A stretch of 24,337 nt of DNA, taken from positions 1-24,337 of the forward strand of contig CAAGBQ010000049.1 of the NCBI GenBank assembly GCA_900768105.1, read 5' to 3'. Positions 16,178 through 23,187 of this stretch are shown here, one piece after another (the first letter of the stretch is position 1; each line of letters opens with the position of its first letter). The notes below the pieces were generated by a model. That model was not told the origin of the DNA. It searched no databases and was given only the letters and a program-made list of their open reading frames with translations. The stretch comes from Oscillospiraceae bacterium. Its GTDB lineage: Bacteria; Bacillota; Clostridia; Oscillospirales; Ruminococcaceae. The translations under genes and the position numbers were made by a program.

Positions 16178-18724
16178 ATGCAAAAAGGACTTTCTTCTGA
16201 AAAAGCGGCTGCGCTTTTGGCGCAGCACGGAGAAAACGAACTTTCCGCAGAGCGCCGCCAAAGTGCGGCGGCACTTTTTGCTTCGCAATTTAAAGACCTG
16301 CTTACGCTGATTTTGCTTTGCTCCACGGTAATTTCGCTGCTTTTGGGCGAATATGTGGACGCAGTTACAATTATGGCTATTGTTTTTATAAATGCGGTGC
16401 TCGGCTTTTCCCAGGAATACCGAACGGAACGCACCCTTGAAAATCTGCGCGCAATTGCCGCGCCGAAAGCAACGGTTTATCGTGACGGGGAAAAAAGGGA
16501 TGTTCCGGCACGGCTTTTGGTTCCCGGAGATGTTGTTGCACTTTCCGCCGGGTGCAAGGTGCCTGCGGACGGCAAGGTTATTTCTGCAACGGAGCTTTTT
16601 GCAAACGAATCCCTGCTTACCGGTGAATCCATAGCGGTGCAAAAAGCCGTTTTTTCCGGCGAGGGCGGCAACGCCGCATTGCGCGGCGATTTTGTTTATA
16701 TGGGCACGGCAATAACCTCCGGCCACGGCGAATTTTTGGTTACGGAAACCGGAATGAGCACCCAAATGGGTAAAATCGCAGGGCTGCTTAAAGAAACAAA
16801 GGCGGAAGCAACCCCGCTGCAAAAACGCCTTGGCGTTTTGAGCAAATATATTGCCGCGGGCTGTATAATAATCTGCCTTATTGTAACCCTTACGGGTATT
16901 TTGCGCGGAGAGCCTGCCTTTGATATGTTCCTAACGGGGCTTTCGCTTTCCGTTGCGGCAATTCCGGAGGGGCTTACCGCGGTTATAACAATTTCCCTTG
17001 GGCTTGCCGTTTCGCGGATGCTCAAAAAGAATGCGCTTATCCGGCGGCTGCATTCCGTAGAAACCCTTGGCTGCGCGGATATTATATGCTCCGACAAAAC
17101 CGGAACCCTTACGGAAAACAAAATGACCGTTACGGAGGTTTTTTTGCCTTCCGGAAAAACAATTTCCGGAAGCAAACTTTTCGGCAGCGGCGCTTTGCCG
17201 GAAAAGCTGCTGCTTGGGGCGGCGCTTTGCAATAACGCGGAGCAAAACGAGCACGGAGAAATTTCCGGCGAACCGACGGAAGCCGCGCTGCTGGAAATGG
17301 CGCTGAAAAGCGGCGGAAAAATCTCCGCAAGCGCCGCCGCTTTTCGCCGCATTAAAGAAATCCCTTTCGATTCCGCACGAAAGCTTATGTCCGTTGGAGT
17401 TAAAAGCAGCGGCGGGCGCGGCTTTGTTTTTATAAAAGGCGCGCCGGATGTTCTTTTGCCGCTCTGCAAAGATTACCTTGACGGGGATGAGCACCGCGCC
17501 CTTTCCGACGGCGTGCTCAATTCCTGCAGGGAGCAGCTTTCGCAAATGGCTTCCGGCGCTTTGCGGGTTCTTGCCATTGGGTATAAGGATTATTCCGGCG
17601 GAAAAATAAGTGAAAGTGACTTTACTCTGCTCGGCTTTTGCGGAATGTTGGACCCGCCGCGAAAGGGCGCGGCGGAATCCGTGCTCAAATGCAAAAACGC
17701 CGGAATACGCACGGTTATGATAACCGGCGACCATCCGGAAACCGCCCTTGCCATTGCAAAAAAGCTTAATATTGCTTCCTCCGGCGCGCAGGTGCGTACC
17801 GGAGCGCAGCTTGATTCCCTTTCCAAAGGCGCATTTTTGAGCACCTGCGAGCACGCCTCCGTTTTTGCGCGGGTTACACCCGCACACAAGCTTAAAATTG
17901 TGCGTGCCCTTAAAAAAAGCGGGCATATTGTTGCCATGACCGGTGATGGGGTTAACGACGCGCCCGCCGTAAAAGAAGCGGATATTGGCGTTTCTATGGG
18001 CAAAAACGGCACGGATGTTACGCGTGAAGCCAGCGGAATCGTCCTTTTGGACGATGATTTTTCAACCCTTGTTTCTGCCGTGGAGGAAGGGCGGATTATC
18101 TATCAGAACATACGCAAATTTATCCGTTATCTGCTTTCCTGCAACATAGGCGAGGTTGTAACCATGTTTTTCGGTATGCTTATGGGTATGCCGGTGGTGC
18201 TTTTGCCCATACAGATACTTATGGTAAACCTTGTTACGGACGGAATACCCGCCATTGCATTAAGCTTTGACCCTCCGCAGGATGATGTTATGAAAGAACG
18301 CCCGCGCGGAAGAAACGATTCCGTTTTTTCCGGCGGCCTTGCCGCAACAATAGTTATCCGCGGGGTGCTGCTTGGTCTTTCGGTGCTTGCGGCGTTCACC
18401 ACCGTGCTCGGCTTTACAAAAAGCGTCGAGCACGCGCGCACGGCTGCCTTTGTCACCCTTGTTTTTACCCAGCTTGTACATGTTTTTGAATGTAAAAGTG
18501 AAAAGCGCAGCCTTTTTACCATCAAAATATTCAATAATATAAAGCTTATTTTTGCGGTGATTTCCTCCGCCGCCATAGTTTTGAGCACGGTTTATATTCC
18601 CGCTCTTCAACCGATTTTTAAAACGGTCGCCCTCGGCGGCGGAGAAATGCTCGCTGTGCTTTGCGCGACCCTCGCGGTGCCGCTTGTTTCCTCTGTAATT
18701 ATGCTTTTGCGCCACGGAAAGTAA
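16178..18724 (+). CDS. P-type Ca2+-transporting ATPase (SERCA/PMCA-like, P2 type)
   Basis: This 848-residue membrane pump probably exports Ca2+ from the cytoplasm. It has the actuator motif TGES (148-151), the phosphorylation site DKTGTLT (Asp306) and the hinge TGDGVNDAPA (588-597). The ion site is read against SERCA: PEGL in M4 (Glu264), NIGE in M5 (Asn656, Glu659) and NLVTDG in M6 (Asn684, Thr687, Asp688), a set typical of Ca2+ pumps rather than H+ or heavy-metal pumps. About ten membrane segments are predicted, with four after the hinge region. There is no N-terminal metal-binding domain. GGAGGG precedes the ATG. It is divergent from rmuC and convergent with the next gene. The metal is inferred from motifs; Mn2+ cannot be excluded. 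Confidence 0.9.
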   Translation: MQKGLSSEKAAALLAQHGENELSAERRQSAAALFASQFKDLLTLILLCSTVISLLLGEYVDAVTIMAIVFINAVLGFSQEYRTERTLENLRAIAAPKATVYRDGEKRDVPARLLVPGDVVALSAGCKVPADGKVISATELFANESLLTGESIAVQKAVFSGEGGNAALRGDFVYMGTAITSGHGEFLVTETGMSTQMGKIAGLLKETKAEATPLQKRLGVLSKYIAAGCIIICLIVTLTGILRGEPAFDMFLTGLSLSVAAIPEGLTAVITISLGLAVSRMLKKNALIRRLHSVETLGCADIICSDKTGTLTENKMTVTEVFLPSGKTISGSKLFGSGALPEKLLLGAALCNNAEQNEHGEISGEPTEAALLEMALKSGGKISASAAAFRRIKEIPFDSARKLMSVGVKSSGGRGFVFIKGAPDVLLPLCKDYLDGDEHRALSDGVLNSCREQLSQMASGALRVLAIGYKDYSGGKISESDFTLLGFCGMLDPPRKGAAESVLKCKNAGIRTVMITGDHPETALAIAKKLNIASSGAQVRTGAQLDSLSKGAFLSTCEHASVFARVTPAHKLKIVRALKKSGHIVAMTGDGVNDAPAVKEADIGVSMGKNGTDVTREASGIVLLDDDFSTLVSAVEEGRIIYQNIRKFIRYLLSCNIGEVVTMFFGMLMGMPVVLLPIQILMVNLVTDGIPAIALSFDPPQDDVMKERPRGRNDSVFSGGLAATIVIRGVLLGLSVLAAFTTVLGFTKSVEHARTAAFVTLVFTQLVHVFECKSEKRSLFTIKIFNNIKLIFAVISSAAIVLSTVYIPALQPIFKTVALGGGEMLAVLCATLAVPLVSSVIMLLRHGK

Positions 18725-18739
18725 ATGTGCCCCGCCGCT

Positions 18740-19432
18740 TTATATAATGAACTTTTCCTCCGCCTTTGGAAAAAGCGGCTTTACCGTGCAGTATTTATCA
18801 ATCAGCTTATCAAAAAAGCCGATAAGGCGGCCGTTGACCAGTGTCATTATAAGCGTGCCTATGCCAACGCCCACAAGCTTTCCGAAAAACAACAGCGAAA
18901 GCGCCGTTGCCGTAACAAGGCAAGCGGTATCAAACGCAATTTTAAACTTTGTGCGGTCCTTTTTATAGCGCTTTGAAACCTCTCGCACAAAAAAGTCATA
19001 GACCTGCGGATAAAGATAGGTGTGGAAAAAAAGCGCAATTGCAACGGCGGTTATAATCATCCCGCTGCAAAGCATGGTTATGCGTGCCGGCATGGGCATA
19101 CTGCCCGGCGCGGTTATATTTTGGTTAAACGCCGGAATAACGGTGCGCCACATATCAAGCGCCGCGCCGTAAAAAAGCGCCGTCGCAAACGAAGCAAGGT
19201 ACACCGGCTTAAAGCCCTTCATCAGTATGCAAAAGGCAATAAACACCATTCCCTGAACAAGATATTCGCTTTGCCCAAAGGTGAGAAAATTCAGCTTTTG
19301 GCTTACCACATATGCGGGCGCAATTATCATGGAAATTCCAAGGTCCGCCGCGGTTTGCATCGCGCTTGAAAAGGAAAGGATAAGTGTTGCTAAAATGTAG
19401 ATAATTTCGCTGTGCAGGGTCAGTTTTTTCAT
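18740..19432 (-). CDS. DUF6198/YczE-like integral membrane protein
   Basis: From the ATG at 19432, preceded by CGGAGGA, the protein has 230 residues. The frame extends further upstream, but that part is basic, low-complexity and lacks a ribosome binding site. I see about six hydrophobic segments, near 10-26, 58-72, 75-92, 117-140, 168-185 and 188-205. The early TAADLGISM motif and the late GVGIGTLIMTLVNGRLIGFF segment resemble the YczE/DUF6198 family, which is widespread in Clostridia but has no established function. The 15-base gap to the convergent ATPase gene has no terminator. Family assignment is from pattern memory, not a profile search. Confidence 0.62.
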   Translation of the reverse strand: MKKLTLHSEIIYILATLILSFSSAMQTAADLGISMIIAPAYVVSQKLNFLTFGQSEYLVQGMVFIAFCILMKGFKPVYLASFATALFYGAALDMWRTVIPAFNQNITAPGSMPMPARITMLCSGMIITAVAIALFFHTYLYPQVYDFFVREVSKRYKKDRTKFKIAFDTACLVTATALSLLFFGKLVGVGIGTLIMTLVNGRLIGFFDKLIDKYCTVKPLFPKAEEKFII

Positions 19433-19640
19433 TTGTTCCTCCGTTTTTCGCTTTTTGGCGGGTTTTAGTATATTTTTTCGACCGCGCGCCAAAAAACGGC
19501 GCGCAATCGGAAAAAAGCTCAAAAAAATACCACTGCCCGATTTTTTGCTGCGGGCCGTGGCGAAAAGATGAAGGCAAAGCCTTTTGAAAAATCCACTCCT
19601 CCGTATTTTTTGCGGAGGTTTTGGTTTATTTGGTTTTATA
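19433..19640. other. Non-coding stretch with two hairpins upstream of the DUF6198-like gene
   Basis: The minus strand holds a possible -10 box, TATACT (19467-19472), without a convincing -35. A 7-bp perfect hairpin (GCGCGCC 19484-19490 with GGCGCGC 19498-19504) lies just upstream of it. CCTCCG (19598-19603) pairs with CGGAGG (19613-19618) around a T-rich loop. The stretch has no supported gene. The hairpins may affect transcription, but their role is unclear. Confidence 0.4.
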
Positions 19641-19670
19641 AAAATCCGCGGAGCATACTCCGCGGATTTT
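19641..19670 (-). terminator. Intrinsic terminator of the DUF2284 gene
   Basis: A perfect 13-bp stem (AAAATCCGCGGAG, 19641-19653, with its complement at 19658-19670) and a 4-base loop begin 9 bases after the minus-strand stop. On the minus strand the GGAT of the stem runs into TTTTTAT, giving a short T-run. Confidence 0.85.
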
Positions 19671-19678
19671 GCAAACAC

Positions 19679-20215
19679 TTATTTTAGCAATACAATGCAG
19701 AAAAGAACCATTCCGCCGTTTTCTCCGTTCATGGAAAGGCCGATGGCATCGCAAAGCTTTTGCACCTCTATGCAATATCCGCTTACGGAAGGGCAGGCAA
19801 TATCGGGGTGACGGCAAGGCTCGCCGGTTTTGTATGCGCAGGTTTCGCAAAGGTGGCATCCGCCGGTGGTAAGCACGCGGGCGTTCTTTTGGTCATAGCC
19901 AAGCTTTTGCATTGCCTTCCAAAGGATGTGGCTGTTGTTTTCGTGCTCGCGCTGAACCTCGTGATATTTGCTCATATCCGCGCAGGGATATTCCCGTGCA
20001 AAAACAAGCATTTCCTTATAATTATGCAGCTTTGCCACAAGGGTTTCCGCCGGTCCTTCTGCCGGAGGGCACATATAGCAGCTTCCGTACATTCCGCAGA
20101 CATTCTGCACGCAAAAGCGACGCAGGCTTGTATCGCAGGGAACAAGCCGCGCGGCAATTTCTCCGCATTTATCAAAACCGATTTCCTGTGCAAGCTGTTT
20201 AACATCCTCGTACAC
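19679..20215 (-). CDS. DUF2284 predicted metal-binding protein, Cys-rich
   Basis: From a GTG start the protein has 178 residues, 15 of them cysteine. An N-terminal cluster (FCVQNVCGMYGSCYMCPPAEG, with Cys35, 40, 46 and 49) and a C-terminal cluster (GGCHLCETC, then EPCRHPDIACPS, with Cys120, 123, 126, 134 and 141) match the DUF2284 pattern, probably for metal or iron-sulfur binding. The family has no proven function. No signal peptide is visible, so it should be cytoplasmic. A TTG seven codons earlier is also in frame, but GGGAGG lies between the two, which favours GTG. It is a single-gene unit with its own strong promoter and terminator. Confidence 0.82.
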   Translation of the reverse strand: MYEDVKQLAQEIGFDKCGEIAARLVPCDTSLRRFCVQNVCGMYGSCYMCPPAEGPAETLVAKLHNYKEMLVFAREYPCADMSKYHEVQREHENNSHILWKAMQKLGYDQKNARVLTTGGCHLCETCAYKTGEPCRHPDIACPSVSGYCIEVQKLCDAIGLSMNGENGGMVLFCIVLLK

Positions 20216-20249
20216 GGTAAATCCGCCTCCCCACAATAATACTGTTTAA

Positions 20250-20278
20250 AGTATATAACTATTTTGGGGTGGTGTCAA
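20250..20278 (-). promoter_or_regulatory. Near-consensus promoter of the DUF2284 gene
   Basis: On the minus strand TTGACA (20273-20278), a 17-base spacer and TATACT (20250-20255) lie 35 bases upstream of the GTG start. This is the best promoter match in the accessory part of the window and suggests strong vegetative expression unless repressed. Confidence 0.82.
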
Positions 20279-20384
20279 GGCAAATTATAGCGCAGCAAGT
20301 TTCCAATTGGTATATTTATATAGCCATATTACGAAGCGTAAATATTTGTTGTAAAACAAGGATTGCTTGCCGTCTACTCGCTGT

Positions 20385-20402
20385 ATATTATTGTAATAAT
20401 AT
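20385..20402. repeat. 18-bp AT palindrome downstream of the DUF6179 gene
   Basis: ATATTATT and AATAATAT flank a 2-base centre (GT) in the AT-rich 208-base gap before the DUF2284 gene. It could be a weak transcript end for the DUF6179 gene, an operator, or chance AT richness. There is no GC-rich stem. Confidence 0.4.
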
Positions 20403-20423
20403 CACTCATTGTAAACGCTTTAT

Positions 20424-21299
20424 TTAAACAAACACACCGCAAAGCTTTGACGGAAGCGAAGCCATAATTCGCGGGGCAAGACTTTTTGCGAAGGCGGCCA
20501 CGCCGCTTTGGTACTCCTCCGGAAGCGCAATTACGGCACAAAGCTCCCGCACCGCAGAGCAAAGCAGCCCTTCGCACTCCTCTTTTGAAAGGGAAACGAA
20601 CATCTCTGTAAGGGCGGCGCGGTCCGCACGGCTTACCGCAAGGGAGAAGGGGTCTTTTTTGAGCAGTAAAAGCCCTATGGCGTTTTGCAGCGGGCTTTCG
20701 CAAAGGTTTATGATAAGTTCCGAATAAAACGGACAGACCCGCAGCAAAACGCCGCGCACCGCTTTTGGCTCAAAGCGGGATAAAATATAATTTTCAAGCA
20801 GAAGTTCCCGCAGCCAAGAGATAACATATTCTATTCCAAGGGTGCTTTCCGGCACCGGCGTCATAAGCTGATAATCAATGGCCGCAGGCACCTCCGCCGC
20901 AAAAAGGTCGGCATCATAGTGTGATATTCCGCGCTTTATCCCCTGCATTGTGTCGGAAAGGGCACGGCTCGGTATCTTTGGCAAAGAAAGCACCGCCTTT
21001 TCCCAAAGCATCCTTGCTTCCGCCACCCGTTCAAGCAGCACGGTTTTACCATGCGCAAAGGCAGCGGCAATATCACCGTAGACAAGGCTGCTTTCGCTCT
21101 GCGCCGTTGCGGCAAGGTGCTCCTGCAAAATAAAGCACACGGAGGAAAGCAGACGCGCGGCGTTTTCTTCCGAAACGGAGGTGCTTTCTCCGTTTGTAAA
21201 TTCCTTTGCTGCTGCCGAAAAAAGCTCCCACAGCTTTTCCTGAAGTAAAAGCTGTTCTTCCAAAGAAAGAACGGCGTTTTTTGCAAGTGAAAATTCCAT
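20424..21299 (-). CDS. DUF6179 family protein
   Basis: This 291-residue protein has no signal peptide or clear membrane segment and is largely helical and Leu/Ala-rich. EFTNGESTSVSEENAARLL (about 33-50) and AIDYQLMTPVP then GIEYVISWLRELLLENYILSRF (about 140-176) match the pattern I recognise for DUF6179. The region 90-130 is rich in charged helices. No catalytic motif is visible. It lies 73 bases downstream of the DUF6323 gene on the same strand, and the two families occur together in Clostridia, so they probably act in one complex or pathway. The function is unknown. The ribosome binding site is weak (AAAGGGA). Confidence 0.75.
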   Translation of the reverse strand: MEFSLAKNAVLSLEEQLLLQEKLWELFSAAAKEFTNGESTSVSEENAARLLSSVCFILQEHLAATAQSESSLVYGDIAAAFAHGKTVLLERVAEARMLWEKAVLSLPKIPSRALSDTMQGIKRGISHYDADLFAAEVPAAIDYQLMTPVPESTLGIEYVISWLRELLLENYILSRFEPKAVRGVLLRVCPFYSELIINLCESPLQNAIGLLLLKKDPFSLAVSRADRAALTEMFVSLSKEECEGLLCSAVRELCAVIALPEEYQSGVAAFAKSLAPRIMASLPSKLCGVFV

Positions 21300-21330
21300 A
21301 CAACTTTATCCCTTTCCGTTTTACATTTTT

Positions 21331-21362
21331 TTGAGCACGGCGTTTTTGCCTGCCGTGCTCAA
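21331..21362. repeat. Intercistronic hairpin between the DUF6323 and DUF6179 genes
   Basis: TTGAGCACGGC (21331-21341) pairs perfectly with GCCGTGCTCAA (21352-21362) around a 10-base loop. In the direction of transcription (minus) it is followed by As, not Ts, so it is not an intrinsic terminator. It may stabilise or process the mRNA. Each arm ends in GTGCTCAA, an 8-mer found at least 15 times in the window. Confidence 0.8.
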
Positions 21363-21372
21363 GCCGCGGCGG

Positions 21373-21813
21373 CTATATCCAGCTTGAATCTTTTCCTTTC
21401 AGCCTTGCGCAAAGGCGCTCCAGCGATGTTCCCGTAAGGTAGCCGATATCGCCGCCCGCCGCGCCGTTAAATTCCTTTTTCATAAAAGCGATAAGCTTTT
21501 CATCGGAAATAAGACCGTCACATTCGCTGCGAAAAAAGTAGAACGCCGATTGAAGCTCCTCCAAAAGCTCCGCGCAGTTTTCTCGGGTTATATAGGGCGA
21601 ATTTGCAAATGCCCCCGCAAGCGACGGCAGCACACCCACGCCGAACTCCACCCTGCCGCTGTCGCGCAGCGCACTTGCCTGCGCCGCGCCAAGGGCGGAA
21701 AGCTCCTTTTCCGAAAGGATAATACCGTATTTTAAAAGCGTTTCTCGGCAAAGTGTAATTCCCTTTTCGCTGCCGTGCGGCGCAATATTTATAATTGAAA
21801 GACCGTTTTCCAT
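21373..21813 (-). CDS. DUF6323 family protein
   Basis: The ATG at 21813, preceded by ACGGAGGA, gives 146 residues. The frame is open for 20 more codons upstream, but those lie before the ribosome binding site. ITLCRETLLKYGIILSEKEL, SGRVEFGVGVLPSLAGAF, NSPYITRENCAELLEELQ, FMKKEFNGAAGG and YLTGTSLERLC follow the pattern I recognise for DUF6323. It is soluble and mostly helical, with no enzyme motif. It is the first gene of the pair with DUF6179. Family membership is from memory of its characteristic blocks. The function is unknown. Confidence 0.75.
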   Translation of the reverse strand: MENGLSIINIAPHGSEKGITLCRETLLKYGIILSEKELSALGAAQASALRDSGRVEFGVGVLPSLAGAFANSPYITRENCAELLEELQSAFYFFRSECDGLISDEKLIAFMKKEFNGAAGGDIGYLTGTSLERLCARLKGKDSSWI

Positions 21814-21876
21814 AGGTGTTCCTCCGTAAATTTGTCGTAAAAACATTTTAGCGCGCGGCAAAAAAATAAACAAGTC

Positions 21877-21905
21877 TTGATTTTTGAGCCAATTTGTGCT
21901 ATTAT
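21877..21905 (+). promoter_or_regulatory. Plus-strand promoter with no ORF downstream
   Basis: TTGATT (21877-21882), a 17-base spacer and TATTAT (21900-21905), with a TG dinucleotide just before the -10 box. It points to the terminator at 21951-21990, so the predicted transcript is only about 80 bases long. Confidence 0.5.
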
Positions 21906-21911
21906 ATATAC

Positions 21912-21993
21912 AGACAAAAAAATATTTTTTTCTTTTGCATTTTTTCTTTCAAAACAAAGGCCCGATTTCGTAATATCGGGTCTTTGTTTTTTT
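21912..21993 (+). ncRNA. Candidate small RNA
   Basis: The transcript predicted from the promoter at 21877-21905 would start near 21912, pass through an A/T-rich single-stranded part (CAGACAAAAAAATATTTTTT) and end in the hairpin at 21951-21990. No ORF with a ribosome binding site is inside it. I recognise no known RNA family. It could equally be a spurious promoter in AT-rich DNA. Confidence 0.28.
21951..21993. terminator. Strong hairpin terminator, usable in both directions
   Basis: A 16-bp stem with one G-U pair joins AAAACAAAGGCCCGAT (21951-21966) to ATCGGGTCTTTGTTTT (21975-21990) over an 8-base loop, followed by TTTG on the plus strand. The T-side continues for seven Ts; the A-side gives Ts on the minus strand too. 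Confidence 0.85.
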
Positions 21994-22114
21994 GTTTTAT
22001 GCACTTTTTGCAACTGAAAGCGAAGCGGCAATTTTTCACCTTCTCCATATTCGGAAGTGCAGGCAATGCGGCTTTGGCACCGGCGAACCCGCCGCATATA
22101 TAAAGAATTAACAC

Positions 22115-22144
22115 AAAGGCGGCTTCCTTTCGGAAGCCGCCTTT
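22115..22144 (-). terminator. Intrinsic terminator of the AraC-type regulator gene
   Basis: A perfect 13-bp stem (AAAGGCGGCTTCC, 22115-22127, with its complement at 22132-22144) and a 4-base loop begin 13 bases after the minus-strand stop at 22158. On the minus strand the stem ends in TTT and is followed by a T-rich stretch. Confidence 0.85.
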
Positions 22145-22157
22145 GCATCATCAAAAA

Positions 22158-23015
22158 TTATTTTGCCTCTTTTACGGGAATCCAAACCTCGCTGTAATAA
22201 GCCTTATCACGGGTTCCGCCGGCATACTGCGTCGGGTCGGAATACATTTCTACATTGTATCCGGCGGCGATTTCGTATTCGCCGTTGTTGGGAAGCCACT
22301 CCGAAAAAATCTGTTTTTCCACTGCCTGAATTGCCTCCGGCATGCTGCCGGTTATCGGGAACACCGCCCATGTAAATTCGGGAATTACGCGGGTTTTAAA
22401 TCCGGCAGGCACTTCGCCGCCGGCGAAGTCATCCGCAATAAGATAGGCAAACTCCTTGCAGCCCATGCTCTCGTCAATGTTTATTCCGTAATTGCCGTGG
22501 ACGGTTTTTGCACCGCCGTTTGCCATATGCTCGCTCCAAAACTGCGGAACTTTTGCGGGGGCTTCCTCATAACTAAATTTTCTTTCCGTGCAAAGCACGG
22601 TAAACGCAGGTTTTTTAACAATTTTGCAATTCATAATACTGCCACCTTCCAAACTTATTTTTAGTTTTAGCGGTGCGAACGGCCGAAGGCCGCCGCCCTC
22701 CTTTCTCACTGCGGCGGGGGTGACCCCATGGAAGCGCGTGAACGCCTTTGTAAAGCTATCCGGCGAATCGTAGCCGTAATCCATGGCTATATCAATAACG
22801 CGGCGGTCGGTGGAAAGCACTTCGCGGCCGGCGAGGGAAAGCCGCCGCCCGCGAATATACTCGGCTATGCTCATTCCGCAAAGCATAGCAAAGCCCTTTT
22901 GGAAATAGAACGGAGAAACCGCGGCTTTCTCCGCAATCATTTCCGGCGTAAGCTCCTCACAAATGTGCTCTTCAATATAATTTATTGCCATTCCTATGCT
23001 TTCTGCCCAACCCAT
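22158..23015 (-). CDS. AraC-family regulator with GyrI-like effector-binding domain
   Basis: The ATG at 23015, preceded by AAGGAGGTGA, gives 285 residues. Residues 1-105 are an AraC DNA-binding domain with two helix-turn-helix units (LTPEMIAEKAAVSPFYFQKGF and VIDIAMDYGYDSPDSFTKAF), ending in the usual FHGVTPAAVRK. Residues about 128-285 form a GyrI-like/SOUL-type ligand-binding domain (KIVKKPAFTVLCTERKFSYE ... AGYNVEMYSD ... AYYSEVWIPVKEA). Proteins with this layout sense small, often cationic or drug-like, molecules and usually activate a nearby gene. No obvious target lies beside it: both neighbours are terminated or unrelated. It has its own terminator. The ligand is unknown. Confidence 0.92.
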   Translation of the reverse strand: MGWAESIGMAINYIEEHICEELTPEMIAEKAAVSPFYFQKGFAMLCGMSIAEYIRGRRLSLAGREVLSTDRRVIDIAMDYGYDSPDSFTKAFTRFHGVTPAAVRKEGGGLRPFAPLKLKISLEGGSIMNCKIVKKPAFTVLCTERKFSYEEAPAKVPQFWSEHMANGGAKTVHGNYGINIDESMGCKEFAYLIADDFAGGEVPAGFKTRVIPEFTWAVFPITGSMPEAIQAVEKQIFSEWLPNNGEYEIAAGYNVEMYSDPTQYAGGTRDKAYYSEVWIPVKEAK

Positions 23016-23042
23016 TCGGGTCACCTCCTTCCGACAGGTAAC

Positions 23043-23048
23043 AGTATA
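23043..23048 (-). promoter_or_regulatory. Possible -10 box for the AraC-type gene
   Basis: TATACT on the minus strand lies 28 bases before the ATG. No good -35 box is seen at 16-18 bases (GAGAAA at 17), so it may need an activator, possibly the AraC protein itself. Confidence 0.35.
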
Positions 23049-23079
23049 CCGCCTTTTGCGCAGTGTTTCTCGACTTTTT

Positions 23080-23152
23080 GCGCAAAATTTTGTCCGGCTT
23101 GCGGGTTTTGCGGCTTTTTGGCGAAGGCGCCCCAAAGGGGCGCAAAATTTTG
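23080..23152. repeat. 13-bp direct repeat with a GC palindrome
   Basis: GCGCAAAATTTTG occurs at 23080-23092 and again at 23140-23152, exactly 60 bases apart. The second copy overlaps the right arm of a palindrome, GCGCCCC-AAA-GGGGCGC (23127-23143). Several TTTTGCG words lie between. The element sits between the XRE gene and the AraC gene and has no T-run. Confidence 0.6.
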
Positions 23153-23187
23153 CCGTAAGCCGCTTTTCCCATGCAAATTTTTCTTAT

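Larger units (their letters stand above)
21814..22157. other. 344-base gene-free stretch between the DUF6323 and AraC-type genes
   Basis: It holds a plus-strand promoter (21877-21905), a strong hairpin terminator (21951-21990) and the terminator of the AraC-type gene (22115-22144). The remaining 21991-22114 has open frames of about 70 residues on the minus strand, but without a ribosome binding site or recognisable protein, so I do not call a gene. The minus-strand promoter of the DUF6323 operon must also lie here. TATAAT occurs on that strand near 21905, but with no clear -35 partner. Confidence 0.5.

Noticed and set aside
21331..21362. Hairpin read as a terminator
   Set aside because: The bases after the stem are As in the direction of transcription and GC-rich in the other.
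21902..22114. 70-codon minus-strand frame in the gene-free stretch
   Set aside because: No ribosome binding site, no recognisable motif, and it runs through the strong terminator at 21951-21990.
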